Positions 31,701 through 40,900 of a stretch of DNA of 64,000 nucleotides are shown here, in pieces. Source of the DNA: Clostridiales bacterium (lineage in GTDB: Bacteria > Bacillota > Clostridia > Monoglobales > Monoglobaceae); contig JAHZIG010000013.1 in the NCBI GenBank assembly GCA_019419865.1, positions 11,388 through 75,387 of the forward strand, written 5' to 3'. The first letter of the stretch is position 1. Each line of letters begins with the position of its first letter. The translations under genes were made by a program, and so were the position numbers. The notes beneath the pieces are model-generated. The model saw only the letters and a list, made by a program, of their open reading frames with translations. It made no database searches and was not told the DNA's origin.

Positions 31701-32424
31701 AAATATTTATTACCCGATCCCGCTCCTCCTCGTTATAGTATTGATACATCCAGCCGATGATTTCGACCGCGTCTTTAAAGTCGGACGCGTCTATATCGTT
31801 TATAAGTCTTTTTACCGCTCCGTCCTCGCTCGAAAAACTTATATTCATTAAAAGTTCGGTATAATCGTCCTTTTTTTCAAATAGCCCAGGAAGGACATCG
31901 CTCAAAGAATTGCACTCCTTGATAAACAAAAACCTGAAAAGCTCGTCGGTCTGCGCCGAGCGCTTGTAATTCAAAACGGTCTCCTCTTCCTCCGCGCTGA
32001 ACTCAAGTCTCGATTCAAACGGCCGCTCCATCACATCCGGTTCCGCATGTCCCTTTCTCGGCTCCAACACTCTTATCTTGTCCGGAAGATACCCGTTTAC
32101 CTCCATAAACCTCACGGCTATCAGACGATTAAACCAAGTGTACGCCGTCTCTTCTATTATCTGCTTGTAGGCGTCGGTATATTTCATAGATCTGCTCATT
32201 TCGGCTATCGTCTCGGCAAGCTTGTCCCATTGTTTGGTCTGCTTTCCGGACAGCGAATATTTCGCGGCGCCGCCTATATCAAAAACGTATACGCCGCCTT
32301 CTCCGGATACCGGATCCGAGATTCCTTCCTCCGTTATCCCTATGAGCGCGGCCTTGTACATAGTGTCGGATATTAATTTTTTCCTTGCCCATACGGCAAA
32401 ATTCTTTATAGCTGTTTTATTCAT
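28789..32424 (-). CDS. pglX: BREX-type adenine-specific DNA methyltransferase PglX
   Basis: The 1211-residue protein has the length and layout of PglX. An N-terminal helical region (1-250) precedes the methyltransferase core with the AdoMet motif FFDPCVGSGHIL at about 316-327 and the catalytic NPPY at about 495-498. Then come a target-recognition region (about 700-900, with FFFKPSITWSKISSGNISFR) and a long C-terminal part. In BREX it methylates one adenine of a non-palindromic site and marks self DNA. It follows brxC by 42 bases. No other BREX gene lies within the window, which is unusual. All catalytic motifs look intact. Confidence 0.92.
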   Translation of the reverse strand: MNKTAIKNFAVWARKKLISDTMYKAALIGITEEGISDPVSGEGGVYVFDIGGAAKYSLSGKQTKQWDKLAETIAEMSRSMKYTDAYKQIIEETAYTWFNRLIAVRFMEVNGYLPDKIRVLEPRKGHAEPDVMERPFESRLEFSAEEEETVLNYKRSAQTDELFRFLFIKECNSLSDVLPGLFEKKDDYTELLMNISFSSEDGAVKRLINDIDASDFKDAVEIIGWMYQYYNEEERDRVINIYKGAIEKSDIPAATQIFTTDWIVKYMVDNSLGKYWLERNPESRLKEKLEYYIPSGYDETENNLKSDTVKPEDLTFFDPCVGSGHILSYAFDVLMEIYRECGYQDPDAARSIVKNNLFGLDIDKRAAQLAYFAVMMKARKYNRRWLKKSSDPNIYAIEESDGMSEYDDALADDTVTANYLISVFKDAKETGSLIKPAAKDYKAFIHNLKPAKSYNDSYFQPSFINTNLQNDSDKLEKLAILADTMSRKYKIVCTNPPYMNRLGGRLRETARKYYKDYSGDLFSLFMYRNFEYCDDDGYCAFMTPFVWMFIKSYERLRRFIISHKCITSLVQLEYSAFEEATVPICTFVIRNARSPQGLGSADGLNRNKGAFIKLTDFKGGMQVQKKFFLDGIKDPDCGYRYEREMSVFEKLPGAPIAYWAGERLIAAYSLGVRLDSIAEPKQGMATADNRRFTRLWHEVDLSAIKFGAKSREEAAESGCKWFPYNKGGDFRKWYGNENYIVDWENDGEEIRNFRDGRGKLRSRPQNMDFFFKPSITWSKISSGNISFRYKPEGHIFDVAGTSIFADEDTLYYLAGFCNSSTALEYAKLLSPTLNYEVGHISKFPVIISEVHKPRIIELVKRNIEICKADWDSFETSSEFKIHPLAAESASTVEETYQNRKAKTNDMFGELKRNEEELNKIFIDIYGLEDEVSYKVEDKYISVKRVSAADDVKSLISYAVGCMFGRYSLDRSGLICASSRFDIGEYSRFKPVEDNILLILGGDEAKALKKANPDILKYDITERFVEFIGEVFGAEKLEENLIYIANALDEDHAKKEGVSAVDVARDYFVKNFYKDHLKTYKKRPIYWQIESGSRRGFTALVYAHRLNSLTFSAARSKYLPALINCCEGEIEEVKQLTSINAVKARSAEGSKLNARKLKFTNKLNECAACVNKLEAIDSSNMNIDLDDGIEFNHHKCQCNVDGKSVNLFTPIS

Positions 32425-32466
32425 AAGCGCCTACCTCGTCTTGTAAATTTTATCATAACAATGCGT

Positions 32467-35400
32467 CTAATATTCCTTTATTTTCGATTTCGAGCCGCCT
32501 TCGGTATCGGCGGCGTCTATCATATACATAACCCCAAGTATCTCGTCTGCGTTATCGCTGTCGGGAATTCTTTTCGCTATTTCTTTCAGCGCAACGCTTT
32601 CGTATAAAGCTCCGCCGGTCAATTTGTCGAGTTTATTTTTTGCGTCCGCTTTAAGAGCGTTTAAAATATTATAGTATATGTCGCTCAGCTCTAAATAACT
32701 CTCTCTGAGCTCGGGTATTCTTTTATACGGCTCGCCGTCGGATAAGATCTCGGCGATACTTGCGTATAACTTCTTCGCTTTTTCGTCCGGCATAAATTGA
32801 ATTATATTCCTGATCCTGCCGCACAGACCGGCCGCCATACTGTAGATCTTGTATTGATCGCTTTTGAAAAACTCCCGTACTCGCTCAAATTTGCGATAAA
32901 AACCGGCTATTTCATCCGCCTTTGCCGCGACGACGTTTTTTCCCGTCTCAAGTTCGCGTCTATCCGACGCCGGACAGACTTCGCCTATTAATTCCCTGCC
33001 GGACGCGATAATCTCTCTGCCGGGGTATTTGAACATGTTATCCGCGCAGATATTATCTTCGGCTATGTAATATACCGAATATTTATCAAGCTCAGTCCTC
33101 AGCTTATCAAGCTCCGTAAACAGACTCGAAGCGATAAAAGAATCGTCCGGAGCAGTATCCGCGTCGCTCAGTTCCAAATACAGTCCGCGCAGTTTTGTTA
33201 GGACGTTTTCTTTATCTATATTCGTATCATTGAACCCGAAAAGCTCGGGCTTATCCTGTCTCTTATTGTCGGCTATAATGCCAAATATTTCTTCCGGTTC
33301 GCACAGCTTAAAAATATCGGTATTGACCCCGTTTAAGATCAAGCCTATACGGTTATCCTTAAGCAGCGTAAGTATCAGCCAGACCGTATCGCTCTGCGGA
33401 TATCCGTAAGGCGGCTTTAGAAATCGACGCTTGACTTCGTCGACCGAGATTTTGCCGCTTAAACCGATATATTCTTCCATATCGTCGAGCGCGGCGGCGT
33501 TTTGCTTATACTTAACCGAGTTCGGCTTAGCTCCGTAGGTCAACTCTTTCATTATATCATCGTATCCGATATGCTCGTTTATCAGCGCGTTTTTATGATA
33601 TACCTCCGCGGCCAAGCGCTCCGCCGCCCGTTTTATGGTAACGCCAAAGACCTTTTCGCCGAGCGAATATACGAGCGCGTTATCCGCGGCGTTTTTTAGA
33701 TATATCTCGGCACGGCTCATAAGCGCGGTCTTTTCTTCAGTCTTGATCTTGACGAATCGGTCGTCTAAATTCCTCGCCCCGACGGATTCGATATATTTTT
33801 CTATCTGGATAGCCCGCCTTATCTCATCAAAGCTCTCCATAATGTTTGGACGATCGGAGTCCGCCGAACCGTCGAGCAGGACAATAGTTTGCCTGCATTC
33901 TCCCGAAAGCAGCTTTAGATCGCCGTCGCCGTAACTTATCTCGCCAAGCCCCGTTATGAAATTCACGCCTACGTCGCATCCGCCGCGGATCTGTTTATAC
34001 GGAGCGCCGTCGATAAATCTGCCAAGACCTACCTCGGCTCCGTTCGGTAACGCTATCTTTTTCAAGGTAAATATTTTACCAAACAGTACGTCGGCGATAC
34101 TTCTTACGATCTCGCGGTTTTCTACGTCGATCTTAGAGATCTTGTTTTCTGTTTCGATTTCGCCGGTCGATAAAAACGCGAACGCGTCGCCGCGCTTTTT
34201 TATTGTATTCGTCTTTAAAAGCGCCGCTAACGCGGTTCTAAGCTCGGTCGTCGCTTTATCCGCATCCTGCTTTAGGTCTGAGATAAGCAGTTTTAATAAA
34301 TTCCCCTCGGTCGCGCGGACTGAATTCGAGTACTTTAAAATAAGGAGCGTCTTTAATATATCGACCGCGAGCCTTTTTTGAGCGCCGCCGATCCGCTCGT
34401 TTTTCAAATATTTATCCGCATCCTCGACGACTTCGGTCTCGTCGGGAGAAAAAAATTCCCTCAGCCCGCCGTAGAACGCATAAAGCGGCGCTATGGCGCG
34501 ACCGTTCTTCTCGAACGTTTTCATATACGTCAGAGCCGAATGGAACACGGACAGTATAGATCGTTCCGCGGTTGAAATATCCGCTCCCGCCTCGCCGCGC
34601 TTTCTGATATTATCGAGGACTTCGGGCAATAACTTAAACTGATACGGCGCGAACGGATATAGGCTTATAAACCTGGCTTTGTCCTCAAAAACCACGTCTG
34701 AATCGGAATAGATCGTATCAGAAAACTTGAGTCGGTACCGCGAATACATTCTGCTAAGCGACCCGACGCCCGAACGGTTCTTTTCGAGAAACCTTTTTAC
34801 AACGATCTCCTCGGTCTCGAGGCTCTTAAGCGATACTTTAAGCGCAAATCTTCCGCGTATCTTTGAAAAATCAAGCGCGTTCTGGTCTTTAATATTCATC
34901 TCATGCTGAGACGTGACCACGATCCACGCTCTGCCTCGGCAGGAGCTTGAAAGCGCTTCCACGATAGTTTGAAGTTCGAGCATAAGAGCCGTATCTCCGC
35001 CGATAAATTGTCCTATTTCGTCGGCTAAAAAGACTACCGCCGCGCCAGTTTTATCAGTATGCTCCCTAACTACGCCCGCAAACTCGTCTATACTTGTTCG
35101 ATAATCCGAGTTCATGTTGGCGCAGACGCTCTCGATCGCGCCGCTCGACATTACCCCAAGCGCCGCCGTTGCTTTTATGATATAGTCCGCTGCGAACCCC
35201 GGCTCGCCGCGCCGCGACGACCAGTCGCTGCCGGAGACGCTTTTAAATTCGCGCTTAAAATCCTCGTATTTTCCAATACCGGCCAAATATCTTTCAAACT
35301 CGGCGACGGCGGGGTTATTTTCACAGTAGCCGCAGTTTTTGTTAAATACGTTTAAAAACGCCGCGGTCAGGCTCCTGTTTTCGCCGCCCTTGACCGCTTG

Positions 35401-35769
35401 CATATCTATATTAAAAAGGATCGGCTCGATATTCAGATCTTCGATCCTTTTGGCGGCTTCGAGAATCTCGCTTCCGGCGCCGGTCTCCGTAAAATTCCGC
35501 TCCGACAAGCCGCGGCCGTCCAACATCAGCGACAGCGTCTTAAGGAAATGCGATTTCCCGCTCCCAAAATCGCCCGATATCCATATCCCGGTATTCTCCG
35601 TCTCTGAGGCTATACCGGATATTATTCGATTCAAGATCAAACTTAAGTTTTCGGCGACGCTTCTTGTAAAAATATATTCAGATAAGTCGCCCTCGCCGCC
35701 TTTCTCGGCGAACACAACGCCGTTATAATCGTCCGCCGCAGGCGCGGAGAGCATATCTTCTAACTTCAT
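32467..35769 (-). CDS. brxC: BREX-type P-loop ATPase BrxC
   Basis: The 1100-residue protein carries Walker A GDFGSGKSHFLK at about 66-77 and Walker B VVFLADEIGQF at about 245-255, followed by a sensor-like VVTSQHEM. The opening (NLSLILNRIISGI then GIWISGDFGSG) and overall length match BrxC (PglY-type) of BREX phage defence, a large ATPase whose role is not fully known. It is the promoter-proximal gene of a two-gene operon with pglX. Protein and motifs look complete. A standalone restriction-like function together with PglX is possible. Confidence 0.9.
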   Translation of the reverse strand: MKLEDMLSAPAADDYNGVVFAEKGGEGDLSEYIFTRSVAENLSLILNRIISGIASETENTGIWISGDFGSGKSHFLKTLSLMLDGRGLSERNFTETGAGSEILEAAKRIEDLNIEPILFNIDMQAVKGGENRSLTAAFLNVFNKNCGYCENNPAVAEFERYLAGIGKYEDFKREFKSVSGSDWSSRRGEPGFAADYIIKATAALGVMSSGAIESVCANMNSDYRTSIDEFAGVVREHTDKTGAAVVFLADEIGQFIGGDTALMLELQTIVEALSSSCRGRAWIVVTSQHEMNIKDQNALDFSKIRGRFALKVSLKSLETEEIVVKRFLEKNRSGVGSLSRMYSRYRLKFSDTIYSDSDVVFEDKARFISLYPFAPYQFKLLPEVLDNIRKRGEAGADISTAERSILSVFHSALTYMKTFEKNGRAIAPLYAFYGGLREFFSPDETEVVEDADKYLKNERIGGAQKRLAVDILKTLLILKYSNSVRATEGNLLKLLISDLKQDADKATTELRTALAALLKTNTIKKRGDAFAFLSTGEIETENKISKIDVENREIVRSIADVLFGKIFTLKKIALPNGAEVGLGRFIDGAPYKQIRGGCDVGVNFITGLGEISYGDGDLKLLSGECRQTIVLLDGSADSDRPNIMESFDEIRRAIQIEKYIESVGARNLDDRFVKIKTEEKTALMSRAEIYLKNAADNALVYSLGEKVFGVTIKRAAERLAAEVYHKNALINEHIGYDDIMKELTYGAKPNSVKYKQNAAALDDMEEYIGLSGKISVDEVKRRFLKPPYGYPQSDTVWLILTLLKDNRIGLILNGVNTDIFKLCEPEEIFGIIADNKRQDKPELFGFNDTNIDKENVLTKLRGLYLELSDADTAPDDSFIASSLFTELDKLRTELDKYSVYYIAEDNICADNMFKYPGREIIASGRELIGEVCPASDRRELETGKNVVAAKADEIAGFYRKFERVREFFKSDQYKIYSMAAGLCGRIRNIIQFMPDEKAKKLYASIAEILSDGEPYKRIPELRESYLELSDIYYNILNALKADAKNKLDKLTGGALYESVALKEIAKRIPDSDNADEILGVMYMIDAADTEGGSKSKIKEY

Positions 35770-35815
35770 AGTCTATTCCTCTTGTTATAGTTGACAATCT
35801 TACTTTACGAATATT

Positions 35816-35844
35816 ATTTTAACATAGTTTTTGGCGGTATTCAA
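35816..35844 (-). promoter_or_regulatory. Promoter of the brxC-pglX operon
   Basis: Minus-strand TTGAAT (35839-35844) and TAAAAT (35816-35821) are 17 bases apart, about 45 bases before the brxC ATG (AGAGGA ribosome site). No operator is obvious. Confidence 0.55.
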
Positions 35845-35955
35845 GATTTATGAAAAGGTTAATTTTATTCGTTCAAAAGCGGAACCTAAGAATTACAAAG
35901 TTGAATTTTGACCGGCGTTAAAACGTTTTTAAGCCGAAGTCGACGCTAAATATCC

Positions 35956-35992
35956 AAAATAAAAGTCCGATAGCTCTGGGCGTCTACCGGAC
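35956..35992 (-). terminator. Terminator after the TlpA-like gene
   Basis: GTCCGGTAG and CTATCGGAC pair over nine positions on the minus strand and are followed by TTTTATTTT. Confidence 0.75.
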
Positions 35993-36001
35993 CGCGTTAT
36001 T

Positions 36002-36592
36002 CTACTTTATCATCTGTATCCCGCGTTCAAGAGTGTTCGCGTCGATCATACCGTTTGCGTATGTCGTAAGATTCCCGTCGCCGTCTATAAAATACGTCGT
36101 GGGCAGAGAGTACGCGCCGTACGCGGTAGCCGCGCTGAGTTCTGTGTCAAAGAATACTGGAAAAGTAAAGCCCTGGGCTTCTACGTATTCTTTAGCGATC
36201 TCGACGGTCTCTCTGTCGCCGTCGGTCATGTTTACCATCAAAAACTGTATATCGGTGTGTTCCTGAGCCGCCGCGTTAAAGTCGGGCATCTCCTCTTTGC
36301 AGGGCGGACACCAGCTCGCCCAGAAGTTTAGGACGATCGGTTTTCCGAAATAATCTGATAAATTGACTTCCGCTCCGCTGTAATCTATCACAGTAAAATC
36401 GGGCGCTCTGTAGTTTTCCGGCTCCGGCTCGGCGGTCTCGGCGGAGCTTTGAGATTCGGTCGTCTCCGTATCGCTAACCGAGAGATTGTCGGGCGAATAG
36501 TCCTCGCTCAATCTGCCGTATAAGGCGTACGCGCCGGCAAAGAGGGCTACGACTACTACGACCAGCGCCGCCAATACTATTTTCTTTTTCAT
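36002..36592 (-). CDS. TlpA/ResA-like thiol-disulfide oxidoreductase
   Basis: The 196-residue protein has an N-terminal membrane anchor (about 5-27), an acidic Ser/Thr/Glu spacer and a thioredoxin domain with the WASWCPPCKEEMPDF active site at about 91-105 and a cis-proline loop SLPTTYFIDG. It is anchored outside the membrane and is probably reduced by the CcdA protein encoded 14 bases upstream. It would reduce exported disulfides or peroxides. The acidic linker is longer than in ResA. Confidence 0.9.
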   Translation of the reverse strand: MKKKIVLAALVVVVVALFAGAYALYGRLSEDYSPDNLSVSDTETTESQSSAETAEPEPENYRAPDFTVIDYSGAEVNLSDYFGKPIVLNFWASWCPPCKEEMPDFNAAAQEHTDIQFLMVNMTDGDRETVEIAKEYVEAQGFTFPVFFDTELSAATAYGAYSLPTTYFIDGDGNLTTYANGMIDANTLERGIQMIK

Positions 36593-36605
36593 TTCAACTC
36601 CTCCT

Positions 36606-37268
36606 TTATGACAGCATAGCGAGCCATTTGCCTAAAAATCCCGTCGCCATAAGGACGCCGACAAGGATCAGAAGTAGGCCGCAGATAATATTTATTATTC
36701 TATAGTTTCGTTTTATAAAGTCGAACGCGTTTTTAAGTTTGTCGATCAGGACCGCGCTTGCCACAAACGGGACGCCGAGGCCTATTGAATATAAAAGCAG
36801 CATTATGACGCCGCTGAGCGCATGCCCCTGCTGAGACGCGAGAGCCAGCGCCGAGCCCAAAAACGCGCCCACGCACGGGGTCCAGCCGATCGAAAACGCG
36901 ATACCGAACAGCGCCGAGGAGAAGAACCCAAGATTCTTTGTGTTCACAGAAGCGTTCATTCCTCTGAAAAGGTTCAGCTTAAACACGCCCAAAAAGTTAA
37001 GCCCGAAGAAAACGACGATCAGACCGGTTACTATATTTACCGCGGTCTGGTATTCTCTTAAAAATGCTCCGACCGTTCCCGCCAACGCGCCCATGGCCAC
37101 AAAGACGATCGTGAAGCCCATGACGAAGCCAAGCGAGTTTTTCAAGGTTTTCGCCGTAGAATCGGCGTCTCCTCCCGCAAAATATGATATGTATACCGGC
37201 AGCATGGGCAGCAGGCACGGCGATATAAACGTGATTATTCCCTCCAAAAAGGTGATAAAATATTGCAT
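36606..37268 (-). CDS. ccdA: CcdA-like thiol-reducing membrane protein
   Basis: This 220-residue protein has six predicted membrane spans and the two conserved cysteines of the CcdA/DsbD family: FISPCLLPMLPVYISYFAGG near residues 14-33 and SIGWTPCVGAFLGSAL near 126-141. It moves electrons from cytoplasmic thioredoxin to outside partners. Here the partner is the TlpA-like protein downstream. It lies between that gene and the rhodanese gene in one operon. Confidence 0.92.
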   Translation of the reverse strand: MQYFITFLEGIITFISPCLLPMLPVYISYFAGGDADSTAKTLKNSLGFVMGFTIVFVAMGALAGTVGAFLREYQTAVNIVTGLIVVFFGLNFLGVFKLNLFRGMNASVNTKNLGFFSSALFGIAFSIGWTPCVGAFLGSALALASQQGHALSGVIMLLLYSIGLGVPFVASAVLIDKLKNAFDFIKRNYRIINIICGLLLILVGVLMATGFLGKWLAMLS

Positions 37269-37296
37269 AGCTCTATCCTTTCCAAATCAAACAGTA

Positions 37297-37608
37297 TCAA
37301 ACGGTTTTTCCGCGATACGAACTGATCCCGCCGATATTGACCGCGTTTTGATAACCGGCTCGTTTAAGCTCCGCCTCTGCCTGCGCGCTGCGAGCCCCGC
37401 TTAAACAGTAGATAAATATCGGCGTTTTTGTATCCGGAATAATTTCGCGGATCTCGCGCAGTCTCTGAAGCGGAATATTGAGACTTCCCTCTATTCGATA
37501 TTCGTTATATTCTTCTTCAGAGCGCACGTCGAGCAAAACCGCGTCTTTAGTGTTTTTAAAATCTTCTACGCCCTTATTGATATCCTTTCGTGAAAACATA
37601 CCAAACAT
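37297..37608 (-). CDS. Rhodanese-domain protein
   Basis: The 103-residue single-domain rhodanese has AVLLDVRSEEEYNEYRIEGS near 23-42, PLQRL, and the active-site loop YCLSGARSAQAEAEL with its cysteine near residue 68. It handles sulfane sulfur or persulfides in the cytoplasm. It opens the operon with CcdA and TlpA, suggesting a thiol or sulfur redox role. The start could be three codons further in (MFSRKD). Confidence 0.9.
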   Translation of the reverse strand: MFGMFSRKDINKGVEDFKNTKDAVLLDVRSEEEYNEYRIEGSLNIPLQRLREIREIIPDTKTPIFIYCLSGARSAQAEAELKRAGYQNAVNIGGISSYRGKTV

Positions 37609-37959
37609 ATTTTTCTTCCGCCTTTCGTTCTTTCATCGGTTTTAGCCTAATTATAACCGCTGCATGCCAATAGTTCTGTAACTTAATCACAACAACCGGC
37701 GGCGAAGTATCTGAGCGAGGCGCGCCAAGCTCCGAAGCGCCGGTAAACTCGCGCGTAGATATATTATTTTCACCGATATACTATAGCATAATTGATATGC
37801 TTTGGCAAGCGTTAATAAGGCGGTTTTAAATTTGCGGCAAAATAAAATTACGGCAGGCGAGTTTAATCCGCCTGCCATATCTAAATACACACACACTTTA
37901 GTATAAGCGCTAAAATGTTTAAATTTTAAAACGATTCCGTTTCCTAAGACGCCGGATAC
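37609..37959. other. Intergenic region before the GH43 gene end
   Basis: This 351-base stretch carries no convincing frame. The left part is upstream of the rhodanese gene, with a TATAAT-like box near 37655 but no good -35. The right part has the terminator of the GH43 gene. Nothing else is evident. Confidence 0.5.
37840..37876 (-). terminator. Terminator of the GH43 gene
   Basis: GGCAGGCGG and CTCGCCTGCC pair around an A/T loop on the minus strand, followed by GTAATTTTATTTT. Confidence 0.7.
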
Positions 37960-40900
37960 TTATCCTTCGACTTTATCTAAGACCGGCTGTTGAGCGTCGT
38001 CCCATATAAACGCGCTGCATCTATATTCGGAAGCGTTCTCTATCTCGATCGAAAGTTCGTTTTCACCCGCCGTAAGCTCGGTATTTCTTAAATCTACCAA
38101 TACGCCGTCCGAGTTATATAATGCGAGATAACCGGTAAGGCTGCGCGTTTCAGACTGCGGAACGACGTAGCTGCAGGAGAGGGAGCTGTCCGTTCTTGCG
38201 ATCTCCATGCTCAATTCTTCTTCCTCTTCGCTCTCCGCTTCTTTAACCGTAACTTCAAACTGCCGCTCGGCCGTCGCGGAACCTACGGTCACGGTCGCGG
38301 TTAAGACCGCCGAGGCTGTTCCCGTTTCCGGTCTGGTTATCGTACCGTCGGCTGTAATCACTCCCGCATCGGACGTAGACCATTCTATAACGTCCTCGTA
38401 TACCGGCAATGAAATATTTTCAGTCAAGTCGGTCGTATTTGAAAGTTCGATACCGTTCGCGATCATATCGGCGCTCTCCTGATCCTCAAGCCCTTCCGCG
38501 CTCCTTACAAGCGTCTCGATCGGCGACAGCGCTCTGTTATAGAGTTTGAACTCGTCGATGTTAAGGCTCATATTAAGACCGATAGTATTATTATTGAGCG
38601 TTCCAAGCGACTGCGTCGTCTCTGATACCGAACCTTCGGAATCAAGCTTGCCGTTTATGTACATCGAGACCGTATCGCCGCTCTTTACGATAGTGAGCTG
38701 GCTCCATCTATTCGGCGCCGAGGCGTCCATCGCGAGCTGCGTACCGTTTGCGACGACGTTAGAGTTTCCGAACTTTGTATACATACTGTAGCCGAACGTA
38801 TTATTTCCCTGCGGGATATAAGCGATACTTCCGCCGAGGTCTAAAAGCCGCTTATTATGTATCCCGGCGCCTCTCTCGGTTACGTTGATCCACATCGAGA
38901 TAGTGAAGTCCTCAAGGTTTTGGGTTATATTATCGGGCAGGATAATATGCCCCGACGTATCGAGAGAGAGCGTCGCTCCTATTTTTGCGTTATCTGCGCA
39001 GTATTCGCCGCCGCTGTGAAGCGCGCCGGTATTGCCAAGTCCAGATCTGTCCGGAATTATACCGTTATCTATATCTTCAAAATCATACCATATCACAGGT
39101 TCGTCCTGAGCCTGCGCCGGGATATTTATCGCTCCCGGTTCCGCGTCGTCGTCGAATATAACGTCAGGATCGTACGTCTCCTTGATCCTGTTGTATTCCT
39201 CCATAGTTATAGGGATAACGGTCCCGTGCCTAAAAGTGTAAGGGCTGTTATACGAGTCGTCGCGGGTAAATACTCCGCTTGCTATATCGTCGGAGGTATA
39301 TGCCGCATAGCCGTCGCCGCCGTAGAAATCTACAAGCAGACACCACTTGTCCTCACTGTTGAACTTGAAGCAGGTCGGTCCCTCGCACTGAGGTATCGAG
39401 AAGTTATCGACGCTTGTAAATTCGCCGTACAGCGCGTCGCTGCGTTCAAGTATGACGTTCTTATTCGTCTCGTCTTTAGAGAAACGATAGAATACGCCGT
39501 CCTCTTCGATTATCGTCGTGTCGATAACGTCCGTATCCTTTTCGAGGTATATCTTTGGCTCGGTAAAGTTCACAAAGTCGCGGGTCTCGCTGCAGTATAT
39601 TTTCTGCTTGCCGTCCGTCTTAGACGCCCAATATACCATATACGCGCCCGTCTCTTCGTTATAGATCGATTCGGGAGCCCATGCGCAGCCAGCGTTATCC
39701 GGAGCCACCTGAACCGTTCTCTGCTCCGACCAATTGACAAGGTCGGTAGATTCCCAAACCATGATAGATCTTGAACCGGAGTCGCTGGCAGCCGTCCAGT
39801 TGCCGTTGTTATGTATGCTCAGATCGGTCGCGATCATAAAATATTTATCGCCCTCGGGCGAGCGTACTATATGCGGATCCCTGAGCCCGCCCGTTCCGAG
39901 ATTCGACGTTATCACCGGAAGTCCTGCGTTTACGCGCTCCCAGTTCAAACCGTCCTTGCTTACCGAGAAATATATTTGTTCGTTTTTAGCGGTCTCCGTT
40001 CCGTCTTTAAAGTGGACGAAGAGATAAGCTTCGTTCGTTCTCTCCACCGCTTTAGCCTTGACCGTGACCGGGAATCTTTTCTCGGTCGCGCCTTCGTCCG
40101 ACGTAAGCGTAGCGGTCAGGACTACGTCGGTATCCGTATCGCCTCGCGTAACCTCGCCGGTGTTTGTAATAACGCCGGTATTGGAAGACTCCCAAGAAAT
40201 ATTTACGCCGTTTGACTCGGTCGGTAAGTACAGGTTTCCGTACACATACGGCTCCGTTCCGTAAATAGTCAAGTTCTCCTTGACCGTCGAAAGCTCGTCG
40301 TAAGACCATGAATCCGACCAACGTATTTTAAGAGTGTTTTCGCCGTAGGTCTGATCGGTCTCGAACGTTATCGGCAGCCAGACGTAGGTCGAAGCCTTTA
40401 CGTCTACGTCGTGGAAAGTACCGAGACTCGTATTCGTTTCATAAACTCCGTTCTTCCAGCGGTCGCCCATATACATATATTCGCCGTTCGGCAGCTGAAT
40501 GATACAGGTGCTTTGAGAGTTGAACGAAGTGCCGATCGTAGCGTCCTGCGACCATCTTCCATTGTTCTCGGGCCCTGCGCCGGTCATCGGATTACCAGTT
40601 CCGTTCCACTGACCGAGAACGCTGTCCGACACCTGAGTCAGCGACGGATTCGCCCTCCAGCCGCTCAGCGCGGAGGTCACCATATAGTACTTATCGCCGA
40701 TCTTTATAGGCGCCGGAGCCTCGCGCTGATTCGCGCAGTTATTGTTTACGTAAGTAGTTCCCGTCTTGCTTTCGTCTTGATTTTCAGGCGCTGCGTTCTG
40801 TCCTACTCTCGCCCAGCGTCCCGTTTCGGGATATTCGGGGATAAACAGCCTGTCGTCCGCTCTCTGGCTGACATAGACGTAGTCGCCGTTTTCGTCCGTC

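Noticed and set aside
38857..39774. Long plus-strand open frame opposite the GH43 gene
   Set aside because: It is a codon-bias shadow with no ribosome site, domain or promoter. The minus-strand frame is a clear GH43 protein. The same holds for 42916-43848, 40411-41130 and 62299-63060.
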